From positions 1,550,001-1,614,000 of the forward strand of contig OY282456.1 of NCBI GenBank assembly GCA_958296225.1: a DNA stretch of 64,000 nucleotides. The letters are read 5' to 3'. Source of the DNA: an uncultured Dehalococcoidia bacterium. Its GTDB lineage: Bacteria; Chloroflexota; Dehalococcoidia; Lucifugimonadales; UBA3495. Under the pieces are notes generated by a model, which was given only the letters and a program-made list of their open reading frames with translations, was not told where the DNA came from and ran no database searches. Below, one piece after another: positions 42,510-51,223 of this stretch (the stretch's first letter is position 1; each line of letters starts with the position of its first letter). The position numbers and the translations under genes were made by a program.

Positions 42510-43664
42510 TCAGTTGCCGTTAAACGCCGGCATTACTTCCGCGGCGAACCGGGAGAGCTGTTCTTTGAAAACTTCCCGCGGCATCCCCATTACCGAACCC
42601 ATGTTGACCCGCTCGACGCCGGGGTATTTGGCCTCGGTTTCTTTGAGCTGGCTGATAACGTCATCGGCAGAGCCGGCCAGCCAGGCGCCGCTGTCCACCG
42701 CGGCCTCCAGGGTGGGCAGCTGCACGCCGCGACGCAATCCCGGATTCGCCACGGCGTCAATCTGCTCCGGCTCCAGGCGCATCAGACCCAACGGGGCGGC
42801 GAATTTCATGGCTTCCTCAAAGTAGGGCCGGGCCTGGGCAATGGCCTTTTCCCGGTTTTCGGCCAGAAAGAAACGGTATCCCAGGGCGATGTCCTCGCCC
42901 AACTCCAGCTCGCGCCCGTACCTGGCGGCGGCGTCCCGGTACATCGTCAGCCGCTCGTTGAGCATCGGCTCCGGCGTGTTGGCGACCACCGCTTTGATGC
43001 CGACGCGGGCCATAAAGTCCACCCCCTTGGGGTTGCCGGAGACCAGAGGCTGCCAGATTTCCACCGGGTTCTGCATCGGCCGCGGCACCAGGCTCAGCTT
43101 CTCCAGGGTGTAGCCCCGGTAAGGCACTTGGGCCGGTATCTGATAGTGCTTGCCCTGGTGGGAAAAGGCTTCCTCATTGAAAGCCTTGACCATCACCTCC
43201 ACCTGCTCCTCAAACAGCTCCCGGTTGGCGTCGCCGTCAAACATCGGGGAGCCGAAGGTTTCCACCTCCCGCGAGTGGTAGCCGCGCCCGACGCCGAAAA
43301 TGATGCGCCCGCCGGACAGAATATCAGCCATAGCGAAGTCCTCCGCCAGGCGCAGCGGGTGCCACATCGGCGTAATGTTAAACCCGCAGCCGTACTTCAG
43401 CCGCTGGGTATTGCAGGCCAGATACAGCCCCAGCATTATCAGGTTGGGGATGCACTCGTAGCCCTCCGGCTGGAAGTGGTGCTCCGCCATCCAGAACTCG
43501 TCGTACCCGTTGGCCTCCAGATGCTGGGAAATGTCCAGCGCCCAATCGAAAGCCTCGGCCAGCCGCGCGTTGGAATACCGGCGGTCGTTGGCCGGGGTGC
43601 CGTCCAGGCCCAGGTTATCGTCCACCACGTGGCCGGCGTAGGATGCGCTAAAACTCTTGAACAT
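42510..43664 (-). CDS. Luciferase-like (LLM class) flavin-dependent oxidoreductase
   Basis: A 384-residue protein starting at 43664 (MFKSFSASYAGHVVDDN), with AAAGGACGGG ahead of it; a longer frame into the palindrome is discarded. LLM features: MAEHHFQPEGY, FGVGRGYHSREVETFG, and the C-terminal GSADDVISQL segment. Such enzymes use reduced flavin or F420 for hydroxylation or Baeyer-Villiger chemistry. The cofactor cannot be told here. It is flanked by two palindrome repeats. Confidence 0.85.
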   Translation of the reverse strand: MFKSFSASYAGHVVDDNLGLDGTPANDRRYSNARLAEAFDWALDISQHLEANGYDEFWMAEHHFQPEGYECIPNLIMLGLYLACNTQRLKYGCGFNITPMWHPLRLAEDFAMADILSGGRIIFGVGRGYHSREVETFGSPMFDGDANRELFEEQVEVMVKAFNEEAFSHQGKHYQIPAQVPYRGYTLEKLSLVPRPMQNPVEIWQPLVSGNPKGVDFMARVGIKAVVANTPEPMLNERLTMYRDAAARYGRELELGEDIALGYRFFLAENREKAIAQARPYFEEAMKFAAPLGLMRLEPEQIDAVANPGLRRGVQLPTLEAAVDSGAWLAGSADDVISQLKETEAKYPGVERVNMGSVMGMPREVFKEQLSRFAAEVMPAFNGN

Positions 43665-43764
43665 AATTGCCCGTCCTTTTGATTTGATGTTGATGTTGAT
43701 TTGGAATAGTCGGGCGCTAATTGTACTGCATTGCAGCCGGATTACGCCCGCGCCAATAATAACA

Positions 43765-43787
43765 GGGGCGGGTTTCAAACCCGCCCC
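43765..43787. repeat. Interspersed 23-base palindrome (GGGGC-family copy 3)
   Basis: GGGGCGGGTTTCAAACCCGCCCC, a perfect palindrome around a central TTTCAAA-type core; same family as the two other copies. Confidence 0.85.
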
Positions 43788-43819
43788 CACCAGGCTTTGC
43801 GTTGCCGGATACGGAGCGA

Positions 43820-45772
43820 CTACTGCGCCCAGCGTATCGTCCACAGCGCGCTGGGCGACGGGCGCAGGGGGCGCGGCCGCCAGTCGGCGATGCGGGGGCT
43901 GATGGCGTAGGGAGCGTCCAGGTAGCCCGGCGCAAAGTCCCAATGGCCTTCGTGGGCCTGCGCCAACGCCTTGTAGTAGTTCTCCTGCTGCTCTGCGGGA
44001 GTGGTTGAGGACACCGCGGCTTCAATCAGAGGCTCGGTCAGCGGGTCGTAGCTGATGTAGGAACCGGCGGGGTCGCCAAAGCGGCCAATCAGCTTGGAGC
44101 CGGTATCGTAAGAGTGCTCGTTGGAGCGCACCAGGTACTGGCCGGGAATTTCGCCGCCGTACTGGCGGTCTTTGATGGCCGCTTCCTCACCCACGTTGAC
44201 ATCGCACTCCAGGCCGAGGAAGGTCTCCCAGTCGGCGCAGACGAACTCAACAATCTGCAGCATCTTGGGGACGGTGGCGCCGGCTTCCCAGGTCCAGACG
44301 TTCCACTGGTCGCCGCCGCCGGGATATACCGGGTCCTTCAGGTTCGTTACGGCGTCCAGGTTGGTTCCGTCGGGAGTGACGGCGGCAGGGACGTTGTAAC
44401 CGGCTTCCACAAACAGGTCCCGGGCCTTTTGCGGGTCAAAGGGGAAGGGGTCAAGCGTGCCATCGGCGCGATAGCCGATGCCGGACGGAGCGGCGGCGGC
44501 GGTGCCGGCAATGTGGAAAATGTCGGGGCCGCCCACCAGTTCCTGAATGGCCTCCTTGTCAATGGCATAGTCCAGGGCGTGGCGGATGCGCTTGTCCTGG
44601 CACATCAGCGGCGTGCCTTTGGGGTCGCCAATGTAGTTGCCTGCCGCGTCCTGTTCCCGGCTCTGGTCGTAGCCCAGGTTCTGCGGCGCGTCGGGGCTGC
44701 AGTTCCAGGCGTTAATCCAGATGAGGGTGGATTCGGGGCCGAAGCGGAACTGCAGGCCGGCGGCTTCCATTTCCTCGCGGGAGTCCACGTCAATAGGCGA
44801 AATGTCGGCTGCGTCGCTGAGCAGGGCGGCCTTGCGGGTGGCGGCTTCGGAAATCAGGTTGATTACCAGCTCGTCGAAGGGATAAGGCCGCTTGTCCAAA
44901 ATGAAGTGGTCATCCCGTTTCTCATAGACGATTTGGGAGCCGGATACGAAGTTGGTCAGGTCAAAGGGGCCGGCCGCGCCCGGGTTGGGGTTGACAATAA
45001 GCCCGTCGGAACGGGACTGGTCATCGCTGCCCAGGCTCTCAAAATGGGCCTTGGACATAATGGTGCCGCCGGTGCCGCCGCCGACTTCGCTGACGTCGGC
45101 CAGGAAGTTGAGGGTGGGGCGCACGAAAGTGATGGTCACTTCGTTGGGCGCGGTGACCCGGGCGTGGCCTTCCTTCTCCCGGCCGGTGTTCTCGCCTTCG
45201 TAGGCGGCGTTCGCTTCGTCGCCCTGAACGAGGCGCCAGATGCGAATGCGCACCACCGAGCGGGCGCCGTCGTCCTGGACATAGCGCAGATACCAGGCCG
45301 CGTCCTCGGCCGTAACCGGGTCGCCGTTATGGAACACGGCGTCATCCCGCAGCGTCCAGGAGATGCTCAACCCGTCCGGGGAGACGCTCCAGTCGGTGGC
45401 CAGCCCGTCCCGGGTGTAGTTCAGGTCATCGTCGGTAGTAATCATGTGCGAGTGCAGCGGGAAGTGCCACACGTGCTTGTCGCCGCTCTCGAACTTGGGG
45501 TCCCAGACTTCGTTGCCGAAGGACTCGGTAAGCACGACGAGGCGTTTGCCTTCGCCGGTTTCCATAGCGGCGGCGGGCGCCTGGGTGGGCAGCGGCGTGG
45601 CCGTAGCGCCAACGGCGGCCGGGGCAGCTGTGGGGGCGGCAGCGGCCGGCGCGCTGCCGGAGTCGCTGGGCGCTTCGGCGCCACCGCAGGCGACGCCAAT
45701 AATCATGGCGATTGCGGCTGCCGGTATCAGCAACTGATAAAAGCGCAACCGCGGCAATCGGGCAGGTCTCAT
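43820..45772 (-). CDS. Peptide/nickel-type ABC transporter substrate-binding lipoprotein (SBP family 5)
   Basis: A 650-residue protein starting MRPARLPRLRFYQLLIPAAA; AAAGGAGGG precedes the ATG. A lipobox, IGVAC, precedes the mature start at about residue 25, then a Ser/Ala/Pro-rich tether. Family features follow: WTLRDDAVFHNGDPVTAEDAAW, then RIRHALDYAIDKEAI and PFDPQKARDLFVEAGY. It probably captures peptides or other organic solutes outside the cell; no transporter subunits are adjacent, so partner permeases must be elsewhere. The end is rich in Arg-Pro. Confidence 0.88.
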   Translation of the reverse strand: MRPARLPRLRFYQLLIPAAAIAMIIGVACGGAEAPSDSGSAPAAAAPTAAPAAVGATATPLPTQAPAAAMETGEGKRLVVLTESFGNEVWDPKFESGDKHVWHFPLHSHMITTDDDLNYTRDGLATDWSVSPDGLSISWTLRDDAVFHNGDPVTAEDAAWYLRYVQDDGARSVVRIRIWRLVQGDEANAAYEGENTGREKEGHARVTAPNEVTITFVRPTLNFLADVSEVGGGTGGTIMSKAHFESLGSDDQSRSDGLIVNPNPGAAGPFDLTNFVSGSQIVYEKRDDHFILDKRPYPFDELVINLISEAATRKAALLSDAADISPIDVDSREEMEAAGLQFRFGPESTLIWINAWNCSPDAPQNLGYDQSREQDAAGNYIGDPKGTPLMCQDKRIRHALDYAIDKEAIQELVGGPDIFHIAGTAAAAPSGIGYRADGTLDPFPFDPQKARDLFVEAGYNVPAAVTPDGTNLDAVTNLKDPVYPGGGDQWNVWTWEAGATVPKMLQIVEFVCADWETFLGLECDVNVGEEAAIKDRQYGGEIPGQYLVRSNEHSYDTGSKLIGRFGDPAGSYISYDPLTEPLIEAAVSSTTPAEQQENYYKALAQAHEGHWDFAPGYLDAPYAISPRIADWRPRPLRPSPSALWTIRWAQ

Positions 45773-46002
45773 AACTAAATTTCCCTCCTTTGAGATGGTG
45801 ATACAGGTATGCCAAAAAGCCCGGCATCCGATAGGCCGCCGCATACTAACGGCGGGGCGGCGTCATTGTCAATCGCCGCCGTGCGGAAATCGGAACCCCC
45901 TTTGGCGGGTTTTGTTGACGCTTGCCGGCGCCCGATGTTAACCTGCGCCCCACTATAACCATAACTATGTCAGCCGACGCAGCGCCACCGGAGGGAACGA
46001 AA

Positions 46003-47094
46003 ATGAAGGCAGCAGTTTTGCGCGCAGTGAACCAGCCCGTAACCGTTGAGGACGTGCAGGTGGACGCCCCCGCGCCCCGCGAGGTGCTGGTGCGCACCGG
46101 GGCCGCCGGCGTGTGCCACAGCGACCTGCACTTTGTGGAGGGTCTGTACACCACGCCCCTGCCCTGCATCCTGGGCCACGAAGCCGCCGGCACGGTGGCG
46201 GCCGTGGGCGACCAGGTTTCCTACGTGCGGCCCGGCGACCCGGTGATTATGTGCCTGTCGGTGTTCTGCGGCATCTGCGAGTACTGCACGCGCGGCCAGC
46301 CCTACCTGTGCGATAAAATCGCCGTCACCCGCGGCCCCAACGACCCGCCCCGGCTCCGCAAGGACGGCGAAGCCATCACGCAGTTTGCCCAGCTGGGTTC
46401 CTACGCGGCGGAGCTGCTGGTGCATGAGAATGCGCTGGTCAAGGTGGATGGCGACATCCCCTTCCCGCAGCTGGCCCTCATCGGCTGCGGCGCGACCACC
46501 GGCCTGGGCGCGGTGCTGAACACCGCCCGAGTGGAGCCGGGCAGCACGGTGGCGGTGGTGGGCTGCGGCGGCATTGGCATCCACTGCGTGCAGGCGGCGG
46601 CCCTGGCCGGCGCGCTGCGCATCATCGCCGTGGACACCACCGAGGACAAGTTCGCCCTGGCCCGCCAGTTCGGCGCTACCGATGTCATCGACGCCACCGC
46701 CGGCAACGTGGCCGAGCGCATCGTTGACCTCACCGACGGCGGCGTTGACTATTCCTTTGAAGCCATCGGCCTCAAGCAGACCGCCGAGGATTGCTACAAT
46801 ATGCTGCGGCCCGGCGGCGTAGCCACCATCATCGGCATGGTGCCGGAGGGCGTCAAAATCGAGCTGGACGCCGGCAACTTCCTGCGCCGGGGCCGCGCCA
46901 TCCAGGGCTGCACCATGGGCTCCAACCGCTTCCGCACCGATATGCCCCGCTTCATCGAGTTCTACCGCCAGGGCCGCCTCAAGCTGGACGAACTGGTAAG
47001 CCAGGAACTGGCCCTGTCGGAAATCAACAAGGCCTTTGCCGACATGAAAGCCGGCAGCGTCCGCCGCAGCGTGATAACCGACTTTGAGGGGTAA
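46003..47094 (+). CDS. Zinc-dependent alcohol dehydrogenase
   Basis: A 363-residue medium-chain dehydrogenase. The start at 46003 has GGAGGG ahead. Catalytic zinc Cys in GVCHSDLHF, then GHEAAGTV; a structural zinc cluster CGICEYCTRGQPYLC; the NAD-binding VVGCGGIGIHC. All ligands are visible, so it should be active on primary alcohols or aldehydes of unknown identity. It diverges from the lipoprotein gene with about 230 bases between. Confidence 0.9.
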   Translation: MKAAVLRAVNQPVTVEDVQVDAPAPREVLVRTGAAGVCHSDLHFVEGLYTTPLPCILGHEAAGTVAAVGDQVSYVRPGDPVIMCLSVFCGICEYCTRGQPYLCDKIAVTRGPNDPPRLRKDGEAITQFAQLGSYAAELLVHENALVKVDGDIPFPQLALIGCGATTGLGAVLNTARVEPGSTVAVVGCGGIGIHCVQAAALAGALRIIAVDTTEDKFALARQFGATDVIDATAGNVAERIVDLTDGGVDYSFEAIGLKQTAEDCYNMLRPGGVATIIGMVPEGVKIELDAGNFLRRGRAIQGCTMGSNRFRTDMPRFIEFYRQGRLKLDELVSQELALSEINKAFADMKAGSVRRSVITDFEG

Positions 47095-47099
47095 ATCAG

Positions 47100-48905
47100 A
47101 TGGGCTCCAGACGAACCAACTCAGGCGTTGAGCGCGTGTACGGGGCGGCCGCAGCGTGGGTAGAACACGCGCTGCGGCAGGACTCTTCGCTTTTTACGCC
47201 GGGCGTGCCAATCTGGTCCAGTGAGCTGCTTGCGGAACTTCGCCAGCGATTCCTGGAAGACATGGATGTTGCCGGGGGCAATTTCCAGCAAAGGCTGATA
47301 GGGCAATTGGCTGGCAGTCTGCCCGAAGTGTACCAACTGATGGCTGAGGTACTGTACTTCCATTTCCTGATTGTCAGCAATTCTGCCATTAAAAGCGACA
47401 CAAAGCGGAGGCATATCTATAGTGTACTTGCGGGGGCACACGTGACAATCCCGCAGGAACGTGCGGCTGGCCTCACGCAGGGCATTTCCGGCCCGGGACC
47501 CTTTTTTCTAGCCGGCCGCCCATTTCAGGTCGGATTCCTTATCGAGTTTGTTCAGCAATGGAAGGAACTGGATACGTATGAGCAGGAGCGGCTGCTAGGT
47601 GACCCTTGGGAGTTCAAGGGTTTCGCGACGGGACTCGAATTCCGAAGTAGGCTGATGCGGGGGAGATACTACAGTGCCAGCGCACAACGGGAAGCCTTGC
47701 TCCATCTCGTTTTCCCTGACACCTTCGAGGGGATAGTCTCAGGCGATCACAAACAAAGGATTGCCGACACGTTTGCAGGTTTAGTGGCAGAGCCGGCGGG
47801 TGACATTGACCGGAGGTTGGCGCAGATTCGCCCGGCGATGGAGGCCAAATACGGATACACAGACGACATTTACTATTCCCATACCGACGTCCAAGTGCAG
47901 TGGAATCCCAACGTCGAACCACCTGATGACCTGGACACGCAGCAACCGGATGACTTGGACACGCAGCAATCGGATACCGACTTGGAATCGTTGGCCGATG
48001 AACTGCTGTGGGATGCCGGCGAGCTGCAAAAGATAATTGACGGCTTGAAGGACAAACGCCAGGTAATCTTTCAAGGGCCGCCGGGCACCGGCAAGACTTA
48101 CGCCGCCCGGCGTATCGCCGAGTGGTATGCGCGGCAAAGCGGCGGCTACCGGATTGTACAGTTCCACCCCTCTTATGCTTACGAGGATTTCGTACAGGGG
48201 TTCCGCCCCACGCTTACCGGCGGTCAAGCCGGGTTCACGCTCACCAACGGCCCGTTGCTGGAAATGGCAAAGCAGGCCGAGGCCAACCCGGAGGCCACCT
48301 ACATCCTCATCATCGACGAAATCAACCGGGGCAACGTGTCCAAAACTCTCGGCGAGCTGTACTTTCTGCTGGAGTACCGGGATGAGGAGATAACCCTCCA
48401 GTACAGCAGCGAATCGTTCCGACTGCCGCGCAATCTCTGGTTTATCGGCACGATGAACACCACCGACCGCTCCATCGCTCTGGTGGATGCGGCACTGCGC
48501 CGCCGGTTCTACTTCTTTAACTTTTTCCCGGACCAACCCCCGGTTCAAGGACTGCTGCGCCGCTGGCTGCGACGGGAGAACCCCGGTGCGGAGTGGGTTG
48601 CCGACCTCCTCGATGCGGCTAACCGCAAACTGAACGACCGGCAGCTGGGCATTGGCCCCAGCTACTTTATGCGGGGAGACCTGGACGAAAGCCGGGTGCA
48701 GTTTATCTGGGAACAGGCGGTATTGCCCTACATTGAGGAGCACTTCTTTGGCGAAGAGGACAGGCTCAGGGAATTCGCCTACGACGCATTGCGGCCAAAG
48801 CCAAACGCTCAACCGTCAACCCCGGATGCCGGCGACGATGAGAACGGAGAGGCCGGCAACGCCAGCGGCCAGCCCGAGGCGGACGACGGAGATGCGACTG
48901 CTTGA
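47100..48905 (+). CDS. mcrB: McrB-like AAA+ GTPase subunit of a McrBC restriction system
   Basis: A 601-residue protein. N-terminal 290 residues: an unassigned domain that would recognise target DNA, with a short tandem duplication PDDLDTQQPDDLDTQQ near residue 275. C-terminal AAA+ domain: GPPGTGKTYAARR Walker A, then HPSYAYEDFVQGFRP, IIDEINRGN Walker B and MNTTDRS, the McrB signature. It is a GTP-driven motor that translocates DNA for the McrC nuclease. It overlaps mcrC by 14 bases. The C-terminal tail (Asp/Glu/Gly-rich) is probably disordered. Confidence 0.9.
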   Translation: MGSRRTNSGVERVYGAAAAWVEHALRQDSSLFTPGVPIWSSELLAELRQRFLEDMDVAGGNFQQRLIGQLAGSLPEVYQLMAEVLYFHFLIVSNSAIKSDTKRRHIYSVLAGAHVTIPQERAAGLTQGISGPGPFFLAGRPFQVGFLIEFVQQWKELDTYEQERLLGDPWEFKGFATGLEFRSRLMRGRYYSASAQREALLHLVFPDTFEGIVSGDHKQRIADTFAGLVAEPAGDIDRRLAQIRPAMEAKYGYTDDIYYSHTDVQVQWNPNVEPPDDLDTQQPDDLDTQQSDTDLESLADELLWDAGELQKIIDGLKDKRQVIFQGPPGTGKTYAARRIAEWYARQSGGYRIVQFHPSYAYEDFVQGFRPTLTGGQAGFTLTNGPLLEMAKQAEANPEATYILIIDEINRGNVSKTLGELYFLLEYRDEEITLQYSSESFRLPRNLWFIGTMNTTDRSIALVDAALRRRFYFFNFFPDQPPVQGLLRRWLRRENPGAEWVADLLDAANRKLNDRQLGIGPSYFMRGDLDESRVQFIWEQAVLPYIEEHFFGEEDRLREFAYDALRPKPNAQPSTPDAGDDENGEAGNASGQPEADDGDATA

Positions 48906-50097
48906 GCTGACCGAGTATGAGGCACAGCGCTGGTCTGCCTCCCTCGACGCAATCCAGCTGCAAGCGCTGGCAAGAGCACACGTTGAGGTTAGGCCCGCCG
49001 CCGGTGCGGATGGCGGGTATGTCCTGACGCCATCATCATACGTCGGCGCCGTCAACGTTGGTGACATTTCAGTAGTCATCCGGCCCAAGATACCCATCGG
49101 CCGGGTTATGTTCCTGATGACCTACGCCCTTGACCCCAGGCACTGGTGGCAGGATTGGGTAGAGCTGGCCCGGCACGATGACATTCTGGAGGCGATTGCG
49201 ATGTCTTTCGCGCTCCGCACCCGGCAGGCCATCCGGCGCGGCCTGCTGCGGGACTACCGCCGCGAGGAGGACGCCCTGACCACCGTGCGCGGCCGCATCC
49301 GTTTTGGCGACCAGATGGGGCGCCGGTTCGGCATCCCCCTGCCCATTGAGGTTGCCTACGACGAATACACTGAGGACATCGCAAAGAACCGCCTGCTCAA
49401 AACCGCCATCCACCGGCTAGGCCACACCTTTATTCGCTCGGCGGCCACCAAACAGCAAGTGCGCCGCCTCTGGCCCGCCTTTGACATGGTGAATCTGGGC
49501 CAGTACAGCCGGGGAGCGACGCCCGAAGTCACCTATACCCGGCTGGATGAACACTATCGCCCGGCAGTCGAGCTGGCGCGGCTAATCATCGCAAACTCCA
49601 GCTTGGAACTTATCGGCGGCAAAGTAGCCGGCGCCGCCCTGCTCATTGATATGAACCTGGTATTTGAGAAGTTTCTCTACGTCGCGCTGGGAGAGGCCCT
49701 GGGCCTTTCCGCTACTCAATGGAAACACGAAGCCCGCCTCACCCTGGATGCTGGCGGGCACATCCGAATGTACCCGGACTTGTCCTGGTGGGCGGCCGGT
49801 GGCCCGGCCAGCGGCTCCTTGCCGCGCTTCGTCGGAGACGCCAAGTATAAAAGGCTGTCGCCCCAAGGGTTCCAGCACGCCGACATCTACCAGATGCTGG
49901 CCTACTGCACGGCGGCCAACCTGCCATCGGGCCTGCTAATCTACGCCCAAGGCGAGGACGAACCTGGCAGGTACAAGATTAATCACGCCGGCAAAACAAT
50001 CGAGGTAGCCTCGCTTGACCTGAAAGGCAATCCGGAGCGCATCCTCACCGAAGTTCGCCGCCTTGCCGAATTGGTTAAGGCCCACGCCCGCCCGTAG
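48892..50097 (+). CDS. mcrC: McrC-like nuclease subunit
   Basis: A 401-residue protein from ATG 48892 (MRLLELTEYEAQ), overlapping mcrB. N-terminal McrC domain: YVLTPSSYVGAVNVGDISVVIRPK. Later the PD-(D/E)xK nuclease motif appears as MYPDLSWW followed by FVGDAKYKRL, where the D-A-K completes the active site. It cleaves modified DNA when paired with McrB. DUF3800 follows 20 bases later. Confidence 0.9.
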   Translation: MRLLELTEYEAQRWSASLDAIQLQALARAHVEVRPAAGADGGYVLTPSSYVGAVNVGDISVVIRPKIPIGRVMFLMTYALDPRHWWQDWVELARHDDILEAIAMSFALRTRQAIRRGLLRDYRREEDALTTVRGRIRFGDQMGRRFGIPLPIEVAYDEYTEDIAKNRLLKTAIHRLGHTFIRSAATKQQVRRLWPAFDMVNLGQYSRGATPEVTYTRLDEHYRPAVELARLIIANSSLELIGGKVAGAALLIDMNLVFEKFLYVALGEALGLSATQWKHEARLTLDAGGHIRMYPDLSWWAAGGPASGSLPRFVGDAKYKRLSPQGFQHADIYQMLAYCTAANLPSGLLIYAQGEDEPGRYKINHAGKTIEVASLDLKGNPERILTEVRRLAELVKAHARP

Positions 50098-50117
50098 CAG
50101 CCCGACGAGTAGCCCGG

Positions 50118-50777
50118 ATGCGCAGTTACATCTACGCCGATGAATCCGGCAACTTTGATTTCAGCGATGGGCCGGGCGCTACCCGCTATTTCATCCTGAC
50201 CACGGTAACGGTTGCCGACGATGCTATTGAGCGGGATTTGCAGGAATTGCGGCGCGAACTGGCCTGGGAAGGCGAGCCGCTAGCCGCCGGCTTTCACGCC
50301 ACTAACGACAAACAACGCGTGCGCGACCGGGTATTCGCCGCCATCGTTCAGCACGATTTCCGGGTGGACGCCACAATTCTGGAGAAACGGAAGGTCACCC
50401 CCCGGCTGCGTTCCACAGAGGCCAGATTTTATGGGTTCTCCTGGTATGCTCATTTGACCGGCCTGATACCCGTCCTGACGCAATCATCAGACGAGCTGCT
50501 GATAATAGCGGCATCCATCGGAACCGGCGCTATGCGTTCGGCTTTGCAGTTGGAAGTTAGCATCGCGGAGAGCAATTCTGCAATGCCAGTCGCTGTTAGG
50601 TCTGCTATGTGGCCGGCTTCAACCACCTCCCTGTTGCAAGTCGCGGACTACTGCGCTTGGGCGTTGCAACGGAAGTGGGAACGCGAACCCTCCGATACTC
50701 GCTCGTATGACCTTATACGGGACAGGATAGCGTCGGAGTTTGACGTTTTCCGCGCCGGCATGGCCGCCTACTACTAG
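50118..50777 (+). CDS. DUF3800 domain protein
   Basis: A 219-residue protein with the family pattern: YADESGNFDFSDG at the start and LQVADYCAWALQRKWE near residue 185. DUF3800 is an RNase-H-like fold protein often found in defence islands, with a suspected nuclease role. It is the third gene of the McrB-McrC operon, so it may add a further effector step. Its last 20 codons recur, degenerate, 245 bases downstream. Confidence 0.85.
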   Translation: MRSYIYADESGNFDFSDGPGATRYFILTTVTVADDAIERDLQELRRELAWEGEPLAAGFHATNDKQRVRDRVFAAIVQHDFRVDATILEKRKVTPRLRSTEARFYGFSWYAHLTGLIPVLTQSSDELLIIAASIGTGAMRSALQLEVSIAESNSAMPVAVRSAMWPASTTSLLQVADYCAWALQRKWEREPSDTRSYDLIRDRIASEFDVFRAGMAAYY

Positions 50778-50788
50778 TCACAAAAAGC

Positions 50789-50863
50789 GAGCCGGCTATC
50801 CGATTTTTACCGAGAGTGGCCAACTCTCGCCGGAAGAAGCCCCGGGCCTCTTGTCACCGGCTC
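50789..50863. repeat. Structured 75-base element, copy 1
   Basis: Ends in GAGCCGG / CCGGCTC. Inside, CGAGAG / CTCTCG and AAGAAGC / GCCTCTT can pair, giving a clover-like fold. It lacks a TTCGA-type loop, so it is not a standard tRNA. Confidence 0.6.
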
Positions 50864-50954
50864 ATTCAACATAACCAACATACTACTGCCGGCGGGCTGC
50901 GTCAAGTACAATGCCGCCACCTGAAACGACCCATTGACCCCGCCCGGCTCCTCT

Positions 50955-51029
50955 GACCTGATACAGGACAGAATAGCGTCGGAATTTGACGTGTTCCGGG
51001 GAAGCGCCGTCAATCCCCCTGGATACTAA
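50955..51029 (+). pseudogene. Duplicated DUF3800 tail fragment
   Basis: Encodes DLIQDRIASEFDVFRGS and a stop, matching the DLIRDRIASEFDVFRAG tail of the complete gene. It lacks everything upstream, so it is a by-product of the tandem duplication. Confidence 0.75.
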
Positions 51030-51032
51030 AAC

Positions 51033-51107
51033 GAGCCGGCTATCCGATTTTTGGCGAGAGTGGCCAACCCTCATCGGAAGAGGCCCCGAGCCTCTTGTCA
51101 CCGGCTC
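51033..51107. repeat. Structured 75-base element, copy 2
   Basis: Same length and terminal inverted repeats as copy 1. The AAGAGGC / GCCTCTT stem is perfect here where copy 1 has one mismatch. It lies just before the TATAAT at 51151-51156 and selB. Confidence 0.65.
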
Positions 51108-51223
51108 AACTAACGCTGAAAGCGTACTACTGCCAGCGGGTTCCGTCAAGTATAATGCGGCCATCCCATCCGCCGCCGGGTGGCCTGGTTTGGGGATTAC
51201 GCTGTTTTTGGATTGAGTCTGCT

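Larger units (their letters stand above)
50778..51223. other. 446-base intergenic region with a tandem duplication, upstream of selB
   Basis: Two diverged copies of a block of about 215 bases (about 50705-50919 and 50951-51163). Each contains the DUF3800 tail, a 75-base inverted-repeat-ended element, and a -10-like hexamer (TACAAT in copy 1, TATAAT in copy 2). Confidence 0.7.

Noticed and set aside
50789..51107. tRNA-Sec gene in the duplicated elements before selB
   Set aside because: Inverted-repeat ends look like an acceptor stem, but there is no T-loop, no UCA anticodon loop and no CCA end.
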